Assembly: GCF_001434705.1 (NCBI RefSeq)
Contig: NZ_AZDJ01000001.1
Span: forward strand, 144,122-208,121
Reading direction: 5' to 3'
DNA length: 64,000 nt
Source of the DNA: Lacticaseibacillus nasuensis JCM 17158
GTDB lineage: Bacteria > Bacillota > Bacilli > Lactobacillales > Lactobacillaceae
In this document: piece by piece, positions 1 to 10,100 of the stretch
Layout of the letters: the number at the start of each line of letters is the position of its first letter
Position numbering within the stretch: the first letter of the stretch is position 1
Translations under genes and position numbers: made by a program
Notes under the pieces: model-generated
Told to the model about the DNA's origin: nothing
Databases searched by the model: none
What the model saw: only the letters and a program-made list of their open reading frames with translations

Positions 1-30
1 CGCTGTTCTATCGGCAATTGATTCACCACT

Positions 31-83
31 CGTGCGAGAGATTGCCGGCCGGCGATTCCGCACAGACCTCGGGCCGTCAGCAG
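31..83. repeat. Intergenic hairpin repeat, copy 1
   Basis: The copy contains GTGCG, the self-complementary core GCCGGCCGGC, then CGCAC, so it can fold as a hairpin, and it ends in GGGCCGTCAGCA. A second copy lies at 288-335 and the 3' end alone recurs at 374-393. It resembles a dispersed chromosomal repeat; its function is unknown. Confidence 0.55.
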
Positions 84-287
84 TTTTCGCCCATTGGCTG
101 ATCATCACCAGACCGCGCATTATCGGCGTAAGCCCGCGCAGCGCGTGATTGTCAGCCCGTGATTCAGCGCTATTTTGACCAACTGCGCATCTCGCCACGC
201 GGACATGACTCTGAACATTGCGCTTCAGGTAACCATTCGCCCAGGGCTTGCCGTGCCTAGCGGATCAGCCGGTGCTGAATCACGATT

Positions 288-335
288 CGTGCGAGATTGC
301 CGGCCGGCGAACCGCACAGACTAGGACCGTCAGCA
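288..335. repeat. Intergenic hairpin repeat, copy 2
   Basis: Same order of elements as copy 1: GTGCG, GCCGGCCGGC, CGCAC, then ACCGTCAGCA. Small differences lie outside the paired arms. Confidence 0.55.
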
Positions 336-373
336 CCATGTCGTCCAGGCGCGAACCGCCAGCAATTCTTAGT

Positions 374-393
374 TCAGACTCGGGCCGTCAGCA
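374..393. repeat. Intergenic repeat, partial third copy
   Basis: Only the 3' portion of the motif is present (CAGACTCGGGCCGTCAGCA). It matches the end of copy 1 almost exactly. Confidence 0.45.
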
Positions 394-571
394 TTAAGCG
401 CCCAATTCAAGTCAGTTGCGTTGGCCCGCTTTCTTGCAAGAAGCGCGCCACACCGGGAACGCGGAGACGTCCGCCAACCTGGTGCCACCGGTGGCAGCAT
501 GCACCGCCGGCCACGCGACACGTGATGCAGGGTCATGACCTGACTCACGTGAATGACTTGAAAAATAGTTT

Positions 572-611
572 GGCCCGTAGCGGAGAGTTTTTCCGTTACG
601 GGCCATTTTTT
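572..611 (+). terminator. Rho-independent terminator
   Basis: GGCCCGTAGCGGA pairs with TCCGTTACGGGCC (one G-T pair) around a short loop and is followed by a run of T. The gene it terminates must lie before this window or be an unrecognised transcript of region 1-570. Confidence 0.75.
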
Positions 612-715
612 GTGTGGCTGGGAAGGCGGCAGGCGTGAGTGCGATTGTTGCGGTGAGGTTGGCGGTGGCAGGTGTAAACTGTGGCTAGCAGGATTGTGGA
701 TGGAGGAGATTAATA

Positions 716-1294
716 ATGACCAAGCCGTTGCAGGAAATGAGTCTTGAGGAATTATGGCAATTGTTTCCCATTGAGTTGAAGGCGCCGGATCAAAAATATG
801 CGGCGTGGTATGAAGCAGCAAAGCAGAACTTGTTGGCGTTGCTGCAGGATTTTCACATCACGCGGATCAGCCATATTGGGAGTACGGCGGTACCGGGATT
901 GATTGCCAAGCCCATTGTCGATATTTTGTTGGAGCTACCGGCTGGCTATGAGCAGGCCGCGTTGACCGAGCGCTTGACTGCTGCGGGGTGGTTATTGATG
1001 AATCAGCAGGCTGATGAGGAGCTGTTGGATTTTAATCGGGGGTATACGCCGGCGGGTTTTGCCGAGAAGGTGTTTCATTTGCACGTGAAGCCTGCCGGGG
1101 ATTGGGGCGAGTTGTATTTCCGCGATTATTTGATTGCTCATCCGGATGTGGCCCAGGATTACGCGGCGCTGAAGAAGCGATTGAAGCGGGAGTTTGAGCA
1201 TGATCGGGATGCTTATACCGATGGAAAAGGGGAGTTTGTGCGGCGGGTGACTGAGTTGGGGAGAGAGGAGTTTGCGGGGAGGTACCGGAACTAA
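716..1294 (+). CDS. GrpB/UPF0157 family nucleotidyltransferase-fold protein
   Basis: A 192-residue protein of the GrpB (UPF0157) family, which has a nucleotidyltransferase-like fold. The family is common in Firmicutes and its substrate is not established. The family hallmark is visible at about residues 57-75: HIGSTAVPG followed by KPIVDI. Later HLHVKP and YFRDYLIAHP also fit the family. The length is normal. A GGAGGAGA ribosome binding site stands just before the ATG. It is the last backbone-like GC-rich gene before base composition drops at the island edge, and it appears to be monocistronic. Confidence 0.85.
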   Translation: MTKPLQEMSLEELWQLFPIELKAPDQKYAAWYEAAKQNLLALLQDFHITRISHIGSTAVPGLIAKPIVDILLELPAGYEQAALTERLTAAGWLLMNQQADEELLDFNRGYTPAGFAEKVFHLHVKPAGDWGELYFRDYLIAHPDVAQDYAALKKRLKREFEHDRDAYTDGKGEFVRRVTELGREEFAGRYRN

Positions 1295-1905
1295 GAAAAA
1301 GGGGCGTAATTAGTTGTAGATTGGAGCCTGAGGCAGTATGAGCTAGTATCAATTGAGCTTTGTTAGGTCTTACAAATTAAGATAAATGATGCTCCAGAAA
1401 AAATTGTCGCCGTGGCTCAAATCCAATGGTTGACGAGAGATAATATTTTGGATTAGCACTAGGAATTAAGTCGGGGAAAGTATTAAATAGAGCACAAAAT
1501 TGGCAGGAAGCCCGGAATCCGGGCTTTTAATTTGCTTAAGAACCCAGTCATGCTTCATACTCCGTTTGTTTAAAGTGAGAAGATTTAGCTATTCACTTCG
1601 CAATAATTGGCCAATAATGGTAGATTTTGCCCACCGATTTTCCCGCTTTTTTGTATTATCGTGGAATAGTTAGTTGTTAACCATTCGTTGGAAGTAGATT
1701 GAACACAAGTGGCTGATCATAGTTTATTCGATAATTCATTTCACCCATTTCTACTTCTGAGCAATGTCTGATTATTTATCTTCATTAAAAAACTCCAGCA
1801 TGGAAGAAGTATAAAGTTGATATGGAAGCGGCTTTGTCTATCTAAACTATTGATTCATGGTAAGATAGTGTCAATTATTGGCTAGAGAAATTAGGAGGTA
1901 ACAGC
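1295..1905. other. AT-rich non-coding region before the reverse transcriptase
   Basis: About 610 bases without a supported gene. It marks the sharp drop in GC at the island edge. It holds a compact hairpin at 1509-1527 followed by T-rich sequence, and the palindrome ATTGGCCAAT near 1607. Many defence reverse transcriptases work with a non-coding RNA encoded next to them, so this is a candidate place for one; that is inference. Confidence 0.4.
1509..1530 (+). terminator. Hairpin with T tract, possible terminator
   Basis: AGCCCGG and CCGGGCT pair perfectly around AAT and are followed by TTTTAATTT. It could end the GrpB transcript or a small RNA. Confidence 0.5.
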
Positions 1906-3444
1906 TTGAATTCAGAACGAAAATCTGTACTTGAAATGACCGCAAGCGAGGCGCGATCGTTTTTCTCGAAGCCTCAAAGCTATGTGCCTATGTTGCTTCC
2001 TGAGTATTTTAACTTTGAACCCGTTCTAGATTATGCGAAAAGCGAACTTACAAAACATCAACTATCATCAATGATTGACAAAGACTGTTTGTTAACGGAT
2101 GAGAAAGTTAATCACACTGTATTGTTAAATAAGGACGCTCGTTATGACTGGCGACCTGTCCAAATTATTCATCCGTTCTTGTATATCAACCTAGTGAACT
2201 TACTCACCGAGGAACAGAACTGGTCTGAGATTATTAGTCGATTCCAAGTATTTCAAACAGATAAGCATATTGAATGTATCAGCCTTCCTGTGGAGTCAGT
2301 TGGTGAAAACAATGATACTGCAGAAACAATTTTACATTGGTGGGAGGAAATGGAGCAGAACTCTATTGTCAAATCCTTAATGTATAAGTATTGCATAAGA
2401 ACTGATATCACAAATTGCTACGGGTCTATTTATACACATTCGATTGATTGGGCAATTAGGGGTAAGGCGAAAGCTAAGGATGGCAGGAGAAATAACAAGG
2501 CACTTGGATTCAGGATTGATCGAGCAATTGAACAGATTCAGTGCGGACAGACTAATGGAATTCCTCAAGGCGGTGTGCTATTTAATTTTATCGCCGAGAT
2601 TGTGTTGGGTTATTCGGACATGTTGTTAGCTTCGAGGATTAACAAAATTGGTAATCTTGAAGACTGGCATATTATTAGATATCGTGATGATTATCGAGTG
2701 TTTTCTAATAGTAAGGAGACCGCAGAGCAAGTTGTGAAGACGTTGTCTGATGTGTTGGTGGATTTAAACATGCATTTCAACAGCAAGAAGACTGGCATCA
2801 CATCGGAAATAATTGAGTCTGCAATAAAACCAGATAAAATTTATTGGAATTCCAAAATCCCTGTGATTATGCCAATTATCTTCGATGGCAAACGTAAGAA
2901 TGTCCAATATCAGTTGACCCTACAGAAACATTTGCTGGAAATTCTCTGGTTGTCAAAAAAATACCCGAACTCAGGTAGCATTACGAAGGCTCTTACCGCG
3001 TTCGCAAGACGATTGGATGGAATGGATAGTATCAATGATCAAGTTCTTCCCTTGATTAGCATCATAGCCGATATTGTTAGTCACAATCCCAGTGCTATTT
3101 CCTCAGGAATAGGCGTCTTAAGCAAGCTGATTTCAAAAACGCAGAATGACCCTGTAGCAGTTAGCCAGATAACGGATTTGATTATTAATAAGCTTCAGAA
3201 TACGCCTAATCTTAACTATCTTGATGTATGGCTTCAGCGATTAACTATACTCAGTGATAAGACTAAAAATTTTTCAGAAAAATTGTGTGTGACTGTAACA
3301 AATCCCGATACTTCGATTTGGAGTTCTGCATTCTTCAGTGACAAAAGAATTTGTCTGCCACCTATAGTAGATATGGATGAAGTTAAATCAATCAAAGCTG
3401 AAATTGCAACAAATGTATTTGATGTATTTAGCGATTATGATTGA
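1906..3444 (+). CDS. UG/Abi-type defence reverse transcriptase
   Basis: A 512-residue RNA-directed DNA polymerase. Motif A is D167 within DITNCYGSIYTHSI, motif B is GIPQGGVLFN near residue 218, and the catalytic motif C is Y259-R-D-D. The YRDD variant, the SIYTHSI stretch and an all-helical C-terminal third (about 340-480), resembling the alpha-repeat domain of abortive-infection RTs, point to the UG/Abi (DRT) class rather than group II intron or retron RTs. I see no maturase or HNH domain. Translation starts at TTG with AGGAGG seven bases upstream. The gene sits on the same strand as an OLD nuclease and a DUF3800-like protein. Exact DRT subtype is not resolved. Expected role: phage defence through DNA synthesis, possibly protein-primed or RNA-templated. 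Confidence 0.85.
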   Translation: MNSERKSVLEMTASEARSFFSKPQSYVPMLLPEYFNFEPVLDYAKSELTKHQLSSMIDKDCLLTDEKVNHTVLLNKDARYDWRPVQIIHPFLYINLVNLLTEEQNWSEIISRFQVFQTDKHIECISLPVESVGENNDTAETILHWWEEMEQNSIVKSLMYKYCIRTDITNCYGSIYTHSIDWAIRGKAKAKDGRRNNKALGFRIDRAIEQIQCGQTNGIPQGGVLFNFIAEIVLGYSDMLLASRINKIGNLEDWHIIRYRDDYRVFSNSKETAEQVVKTLSDVLVDLNMHFNSKKTGITSEIIESAIKPDKIYWNSKIPVIMPIIFDGKRKNVQYQLTLQKHLLEILWLSKKYPNSGSITKALTAFARRLDGMDSINDQVLPLISIIADIVSHNPSAISSGIGVLSKLISKTQNDPVAVSQITDLIINKLQNTPNLNYLDVWLQRLTILSDKTKNFSEKLCVTVTNPDTSIWSSAFFSDKRICLPPIVDMDEVKSIKAEIATNVFDVFSDYD

Positions 3445-3711
3445 GTAAAATTATGTTGTGTTACTTGCTGTATCGGGTTAAACTTGGGCGCTTTGGCGAT
3501 TCCCGCTTTGATTACTGACAAGAAATCAAGGCGGCGCGCAGTATTCTCATTCATAAGTCGATTTGCTGTTACAAGAGGGATAATTATTTAATGGATCAAA
3601 CCCATACATGAAAAATCACTGAAAGTTATCTAAACATATCTTCGATTTTGAGCAATCATATGCGTTGGGCTCAAAAAGCTTTTACATAGTTGAATTTTTA
3701 CAGGAGGAATA
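3445..3711. other. RT-OLD intergenic region with hairpin
   Basis: 267 bases without a gene. A hairpin (TTTTGAGC 3646-3653 with GCTCAAAA 3669-3676, loop 15) followed by AGCTTTT lies 35 bases before the OLD start codon. It may be a terminator for an upstream or small RNA transcript, or an attenuator controlling the nuclease. Confidence 0.4.
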
Positions 3712-5595
3712 ATGAAAATCTCTGAACTAACGTTGGAAGGGTTTGGCCGGCACTTGAAAACAACAATTAATTTTGGTGATGCAACATACTTAATTGGAGA
3801 AAACAATGTTGGTAAAAGTACGGTTCTACGTGCTTTAAAGATAATGCTATCAGCTACTAAGAGCTTGGATTTGGCGGATTATTTCTCATATAATAACGGA
3901 GACTCTGACGGATTGAATCATGTTCAACAAGTCAGAATGACGATGAGGATCGATGACCTACCCGCAGAAGCGAGTTCATGGCGAGGATTTAGAGGACGCG
4001 TGTTTGAAGAGAATAAACAAAGTGGGCACACTCACTTTATTGTCTATCGTAAAACATTTCCAATCGGTCAGTCTGTAGTTGTCGAGATGAAATCTAGACG
4101 ATTTAGTTATGTGGGAGGTGTATCGGGTAAAGAAAAGAGCCTCGCTGACTTTGCAGGATATGCTGCGTTAGACAAAGAAGATCAAGCTAGATTGCTATCT
4201 GAACTCAGTAGCATTGATCCTAAACTGGTGAAAATCACAAATAAGTCAAGAGATGAAATAGAGGAGATTATTGACTCTTATTTCCCTGTTCGAAACTATA
4301 GTGATCAAGTTGAGTGGGATAAGAATCCTGGCGGATTTCAAAGTAATGTTGTTTCGAGATTACCAAGCTATTTATACATACCTGCTGCTGATGGAGAAGA
4401 TGATCTTTCGCAAAAAGGTGCTTTGCAAAATTTACTAAATGAGATGTTCAGGGAAGTCAGAGATAAATCTAAAAATTTTGCGGAAGCTCAGATAGCTTTG
4501 GATAAGCTAGCGGATGAACTTAGCCCAGAAAATAAAAATTCTGATTTTGCTGATCTGATGAGTGCTCTGCAGGGAGTGGTTACTGAAGTATTCAGCGATG
4601 TTACTATCAATATTGCTGCTGAACTTTCGCAGCCAGATAATGCTATTAAACCGAGTTTTGATGTAAAGATTGGTAGCAATATTCAAACAGACAGTAAGCA
4701 TCAAGGTACCGGAATTGTCAGATCAATTGTATTTGCTTTTCTCAGGTACAATGCTCGTCGCAGGCTCAACAATGAACGGCCAATTCTAGTAGGATTTGAG
4801 GAGCCGGAGCTGTTTTTGCATCCTAATGCAGTAAATCAGATGCGTTCTGTTATATATGATTTGGCTGAAAAAGAGGGTAATCAGATTATCTGTACAACTC
4901 ATTCCCCATTAATGATTGACTTAACCCGTAAACCTAATCAGGTGTTGAATCATTTGACCTTGATTCATATAAAGCCGGATGATGTTGATATGAACGATCC
5001 AGAGGAAATTAAGCTGATTTGCAAGAATTCCAAAGTAAGGTCTCAAGTCATTAACGCAAGTTCTGCATTTCGGATGATATCGCAGAATGATCAACAATAC
5101 GTTAAGATGCTATTAAAGATGGACGACTATATTAACCGGGCATTTTTTGCCAAAAAAGTGCTAATTGTTGAAGGAGATACTGAGGATATAATTCTACGTC
5201 TGAGTATCGATGATATGCCTGAAAATATGCGTATGAATGTACTTCAAAACTGGCAAATTGTGAAAGCCCGGGGGAAGGCTGCAATCATCTCCTTAGTGAG
5301 GTATTTTGAAGCCTTAGGCATCCATCCATACGTGCTGCATGATCTTGATGCTGAGACTCCGGCGGCAGAGAAATATAATCAGCCTATACTTGAGGCTCTG
5401 AAGAATGATGAATCGCATCGCTTTACAGATGATAACGACATTGAGGATGTTTTAGGTTTCGAACACCCACAACAAAACAAACCGTTCAAGGCTTTCGAAG
5501 AGTATGAGAATCTACCAATAATTTCGAACTCCCTTGGTTGGCAACGAGAACTACCAGAGCCCTGGGTGAATCTATTGGCGAAGATATTCGTATAG
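3712..5595 (+). CDS. OLD-family ATP-dependent endonuclease (AAA + Toprim)
   Basis: A 627-residue nuclease of the OLD family. Residues 1-420 form an ABC-like ATPase: Walker A GENNVGKST at 29-37, a KHQGTG signature-like segment near 330, Walker B ending in EEPE at 363-366, and a switch histidine in TTHSP. The C-terminal part is a Toprim nuclease domain with E487 (VEGDTED) and the DLD motif at 544-546, followed by a third acidic patch (DDNDIED). The fold is shared with GajA of Gabija, but no UvrD-like partner follows; the neighbours are a reverse transcriptase and a DUF3800-like gene. An ideal AGGAGG precedes the ATG. It probably acts as the nucleic-acid-cleaving effector of a defence cassette. 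Confidence 0.85.
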   Translation: MKISELTLEGFGRHLKTTINFGDATYLIGENNVGKSTVLRALKIMLSATKSLDLADYFSYNNGDSDGLNHVQQVRMTMRIDDLPAEASSWRGFRGRVFEENKQSGHTHFIVYRKTFPIGQSVVVEMKSRRFSYVGGVSGKEKSLADFAGYAALDKEDQARLLSELSSIDPKLVKITNKSRDEIEEIIDSYFPVRNYSDQVEWDKNPGGFQSNVVSRLPSYLYIPAADGEDDLSQKGALQNLLNEMFREVRDKSKNFAEAQIALDKLADELSPENKNSDFADLMSALQGVVTEVFSDVTINIAAELSQPDNAIKPSFDVKIGSNIQTDSKHQGTGIVRSIVFAFLRYNARRRLNNERPILVGFEEPELFLHPNAVNQMRSVIYDLAEKEGNQIICTTHSPLMIDLTRKPNQVLNHLTLIHIKPDDVDMNDPEEIKLICKNSKVRSQVINASSAFRMISQNDQQYVKMLLKMDDYINRAFFAKKVLIVEGDTEDIILRLSIDDMPENMRMNVLQNWQIVKARGKAAIISLVRYFEALGIHPYVLHDLDAETPAAEKYNQPILEALKNDESHRFTDDNDIEDVLGFEHPQQNKPFKAFEEYENLPIISNSLGWQRELPEPWVNLLAKIFV

Positions 5596-5648
5596 GATAT
5601 TCGTTCTTTTGGGAATACTTTGTAGCCTAACTTGATGGAGAAATCAAC

Positions 5649-6977
5649 ATGGAAAATCATTTATTGTTTGCTGATGAGAAGGGACCACAGGAGCATATAA
5701 AAACGCAGGTATCCGAAAAATCTTCACGAAAGCTTGATGATCCAATGCGTCGTTTTGCAATGGGCAGCGACATGATGACTAACTATGTGATGGCGGTGGT
5801 TGATATTCCGGAAGCACAGTTAGGGGAAGTAGAGGATGAGTTTCTACGTAATGAGAAAAAATACCGCAAAGCTAGTCACAATTTCCAAGGAGAAATCAAA
5901 GGAGAAAGATTACTTAAAGGAAAACTATTTGAGACAGGTTTTACAAGTATGCGTGACAGAGAATTGAACTTTTATTTGCAAACTATGCAAATTCTAAAAG
6001 AACACAATGCAAAGGTTTGTATAGTTACTCAAAATAAGGTTTCGTCGATAATAACTCAGCGCCTCCATGATTGGATTCTTATATCCTGCAAACGAATGCA
6101 TGTATCGTTTGCAATTTTTACTTATATTCTGGCCAAATACTTCACTTTAGAAGCTGGAGTCGGTGTGTTAGAAAAATGTCAAGAAAGGGAGATTAGTACA
6201 TATCAACTGCTGAAAGCCATTAAATTCGATCTTCTCAACTATCTTCGGAGCCATTCGAGCAGTCCTCGATTAGTAAGCCAAATTAATTCGTATAAACAGA
6301 TTCTTAAGGTGATTTCCAAATCTCTGAATATTAATACTCAAGATTCGGCTGACAATGTCGGGCACTTTGAGTGGGAAAAAGTTGACTTTTCTCTTGAGCT
6401 TTGGCTTGATGAACGGGATGGACTGAGGCAAGACAACTCGTATCATTTGTTTCTTGACCAAGGAATTAAAGCTTCATCATTCAATTCGAACCGATTTGAG
6501 AAAATTCAAGATGGTTGTCATTCAGACAGAATGGTTGGCATACGTCTGGCTGACCTCATAGCAACAATTACAGGACGCCTGATGTCTGAACTATCATTAG
6601 CCTCGCTATATGACCCCTCTGAACCAGAAAAGACAATTCGATTGGAAGAAAAATGGTTCAGTTTGACAAATGGCCAATTTAAGCTTGCCAGATCCCTAAC
6701 AGATTTGATTATTAATACGGGCCTTCATTTCTCGTTTAATAATGATACCTATTTTGACGATGCTGTTCATTTGCAGGCGTACCTTGCGTTCATATCAGAC
6801 TTCAAATCACCTGATTCTTTGAAGTTAAGTAAGGAAAAGCCAGAGCGAGAATTTGAAATATATGCAGAGTTGGCTGCAGCAAAATTTAATCAGATGCGTG
6901 CCATGCCCAATCAGATTCGTACACTTTTTGATGGGGAGCAAGACGCTATTGATCAAGGTTTCCTTAAACCGTTCTAG
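5649..6977 (+). CDS. DUF3800-like (RNase H-fold) protein
   Basis: A 442-residue protein that I place tentatively in the DUF3800 family. The N-terminal LFADEKG (D9, E10) resembles the family's first acidic motif (DESG). The GIRLADLIA segment with D302 matches the typical closing motif, where an aspartate precedes a helix, and these residues would complete an RNase H-like active site. DUF3800 proteins are frequent in defence islands and may be nucleases, but activity is not established for most. The gene follows the OLD nuclease by 53 bases on the same strand with a GGAG-like ribosome binding site, so the two are probably co-transcribed. The middle part (residues 100-260) is not recognised. Confidence 0.6.
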   Translation: MENHLLFADEKGPQEHIKTQVSEKSSRKLDDPMRRFAMGSDMMTNYVMAVVDIPEAQLGEVEDEFLRNEKKYRKASHNFQGEIKGERLLKGKLFETGFTSMRDRELNFYLQTMQILKEHNAKVCIVTQNKVSSIITQRLHDWILISCKRMHVSFAIFTYILAKYFTLEAGVGVLEKCQEREISTYQLLKAIKFDLLNYLRSHSSSPRLVSQINSYKQILKVISKSLNINTQDSADNVGHFEWEKVDFSLELWLDERDGLRQDNSYHLFLDQGIKASSFNSNRFEKIQDGCHSDRMVGIRLADLIATITGRLMSELSLASLYDPSEPEKTIRLEEKWFSLTNGQFKLARSLTDLIINTGLHFSFNNDTYFDDAVHLQAYLAFISDFKSPDSLKLSKEKPEREFEIYAELAAAKFNQMRAMPNQIRTLFDGEQDAIDQGFLKPF

Positions 6978-7160
6978 AGTTCACACTTTTGATGATTATT
7001 AATCCCCAATTATTTTCAACACATCTACAAACCTTCTTCCAGATGCCTGGCTTTCTCTTTTGAAATAAAGAAAAATACGTGTAACATGTGTTGTAAATTC
7101 AATTACAACCGGCGCATCATCTGAGCTGGCTCTAGGAAACAGTCATTACTGGTCAAAAAT

Positions 7161-10100
7161 TTAAATGTCCATCAATGGCTCCACATCTTCACGCAGCGTC
7201 TTATCAAGATCCTGCTTAAACTGCTTCGTGTACTTAAATGGAAACTTCTCTTTCTTTTCCAGCGTTTCCTCGTATTTCTTCCAATCGAAAGTGTCCTTTA
7301 CCTCGGTAAAGCCAGGCTGCTCTTCAATCGGTGCTTTAGAGTTGTAATGCCTTGCCATGTAATCGAGCCGATCTTCATTCACCATCCACTTACTTGAGAA
7401 ATCATCCAGCACAGTGTTTAACTTGGAACCTAGTTCATGATTGAACTCATCCATTAAATCGCCAGATTGAAGCTGCCCAGCCTTAACTTTGCCCCATAAG
7501 TCACTGAGGATATCGGCAACCTGCGGATTGTTAGCGGAAAATTTATTAATCGAATCGATAATCTCTTCAGCATGTTTGTCACGCTGCTTTTCGCTCAAAT
7601 TCCCAGCTTGTTCTGAATAGGAGGCAATTAACCTCATGATGTATGAGTAATCAATGATGTCAGATTTGTACAGTGACAATTCGTAGTCCATTTCGACCAG
7701 CTGTTGAACATCTTCGCCATCATCTGGATCAACTGCTTTCTTTTTGAGATGGTTAATGACGTTTTGATAATTGGCGTTGTATTCCGTGAAAAACTTATCA
7801 TCAATATTCAGTGACTTTTTGATTTGGTCTGCATCGTACTCTGCATAAAACTTTGCATCTTGGTAGGCTTTTGCAAATGCCTGGAATGCCTTAGCAAATT
7901 CAGTCTGCTCAGTAGTAGTTGACTGTTCCGGTGTCACAGTATCCCAATTAGGGGCAATGCTCTTAAGTTTGGCAACGGCTTGTTGCAGTCTTTGCTTTGC
8001 CGGCAACCACTCAGGTGCCAGGGCGACTGATTCGCCACCTTTAGCATACAGTTTGATAGCTTCATCAACGCCACGCTGGAAACTGACAGGTGATTGGAAA
8101 GTGACAATCTGACCGTGTGGCTTGTCTTTCGCATCATACGTCCGGTTAGTCCGAGAGAAAGATTGGATTAATTCGGCTGCACTCATGACAGGCCGGTCTA
8201 CAAATAAAGTGGACAATACAGGGGCATCAAAACCAGTAAGTAAGCGGCGGGCAACGATTACAATATCAAGCTGTTCGGCACGATTTTCATACTTGTTCTT
8301 CTTACGTGAAAGTCGCTCAGATAGGTCTGAGTTGTATGCTGAAATGCCTTTTTGATCATGCTCATAAGTTGTCCCGAACATTTCATTGTAATCATCGATA
8401 GCGGTGTACAGCTCTTCAGCCTTCGGGGTATCACCATCTTGGTTTTGATCTGCTGCCGAATAGGTGAGGGCAATCTTTGGAAAGCCATCTGGGGCTAGCT
8501 GTTTGATCCGCGTTTTCATCGCATCAGGTTTTTTGAGTATTTCCTTGAATCTCTTGTAGTACGCAATAGCTCGAGAAATATTGCCAGCTGTCAAAATTGC
8601 TTCGAATGTTCGGCCGGTACCTCTTTGAAAACCAAGCTTTTGGCTGCATCTGTTCAGAATATAATTGATCACATTATCCATATGCTCATTCGTATCGTAG
8701 TATGCAGACGGTAGTTCTTCCTCTTTCTTGGCGGGATCCCATGTCTCTATCTCATGAGTGCTCTTTCCAGTCGCCTGAGCCACGGCATCATTCAAATAAA
8801 CATCATCGAAAGGATGTTGATAATCAGTCTGGAAATCTAAGACAGAGCCATCACGCAAAGCATCTTGGATATTATAGGTGGATAAAACCGGTCCAAATTG
8901 CTTTTCAGTCGTGTCTGGCAATTGACCCTTAACATCCTTCTTGTTTTCATCAAATATTGGGGTGCCCGTGAAGCCAAACCAGTCAGCGTGTGGGAAGAAA
9001 GTCTTAATATAAGACATTTGCTCAGCGGAAATTGATCGATGGCATTCGTCGACGATCATTTCCAAACGCAATCCCTGAAGATGCTTCGGATCTTTGCCAT
9101 GGTATTTCTTCGCATAGACATCGATAAGATGACCTAGTTTCTGTGCAGTAGTCACAATAGCTGTCCGTTTTTTGTTAGCCAAGGCTGTAATTAATTCAGT
9201 CGTGTTGTCAGTGCCTTCAACCGTGAAATTTTCGAACCGAGAGTACGAAGCAAAGGTGTCTTTAGCCTGATCATCCAAATCGCGGCGGTCAACGATATAG
9301 ACTGTGTGATCCACCGATGGAATCCACAATAATCGCTGACAAACTTTGTAGGCGGTTATTGTCTTACCCGACCCGGTCGTATGCCAAACAAAGCCTGATT
9401 GGCGGGCGATAGCTGACTCGTAGACAGCTTCTAACGCGTGAATTTGGTATGGCCGCATCAGCAATAGACGCCTGTGAGCGTAGTCGAGAACGGAGAAATG
9501 AGCGACCATTTTGTGACCCATTGGGATAGATAGAACTTGTTCTGCAAATGATTGAAGATCTTCAACGGGTTGATTGTCTTCATTCGACCAGCGAGTGAGA
9601 AATTTCCCGTTTAAATCTGTTGCAGCTGCTGGTGCGAAGTAGCGAGTGGTTGATCCGTTGGAGACGACAAACATCTGAACGCAAGAGAATAGACCGTGGA
9701 AATGGCCTTCACGAGTGTACTTTTTGATTTGAGTATAGGCGTCCATGTAGGTATGGTTTTGCGTTTTGAGCTCAATATGAATCATTGGGAGGCCATTAAT
9801 CAAGAGGGTTACGTCAAATCGCCGGTCGGCGGAGTTGATTCCGTTGCCAGTTTTGTTTGAAATATATTGATTGATTATTTCATAAGAGCTAGAACCGCCA
9901 GCAATATCTCGAGCAACAAATACAATCAACGAAATGGTTTTGGCACTGGGATCATCAGGTTGAACATACACGTGAGCAATACCGTTTTCACCTTGCAACC
10001 ACGATGCAGCATCAAAAGGAGAACTAAACTGAAGTTGTTGTTGAACTTGAGAAAACTCATAATCAGATAATGGTTTTCCCTTGAGAACATCTTTGTTCAT

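Larger units (their letters stand above)
1..715. other. Non-coding leader region with GC-rich repeats
   Basis: I see no convincing gene here. The stretch holds copies of a GC-rich motif (annotated separately), an inverted repeat CGTGATTCAGC (159-169) / GCTGAATCACG (274-284), and a strong terminator at 572-611. Open frames in this stretch lack a ribosome binding site and recognisable protein features. Confidence 0.6.

Noticed and set aside
297-821. Open frames in both directions at the window start
   Set aside because: They run through the repeats and the terminator, have no ribosome binding site and no recognisable protein features.
1906-3444. Retron or group II intron RT
   Set aside because: No VTG motif, no maturase or endonuclease domain, and the catalytic motif is YRDD with a helical C-terminal region, which fits UG/Abi RTs better.
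3712-5595. Gabija system
   Set aside because: The OLD protein is GajA-like, but the next gene is DUF3800-like, not a UvrD/GajB helicase.
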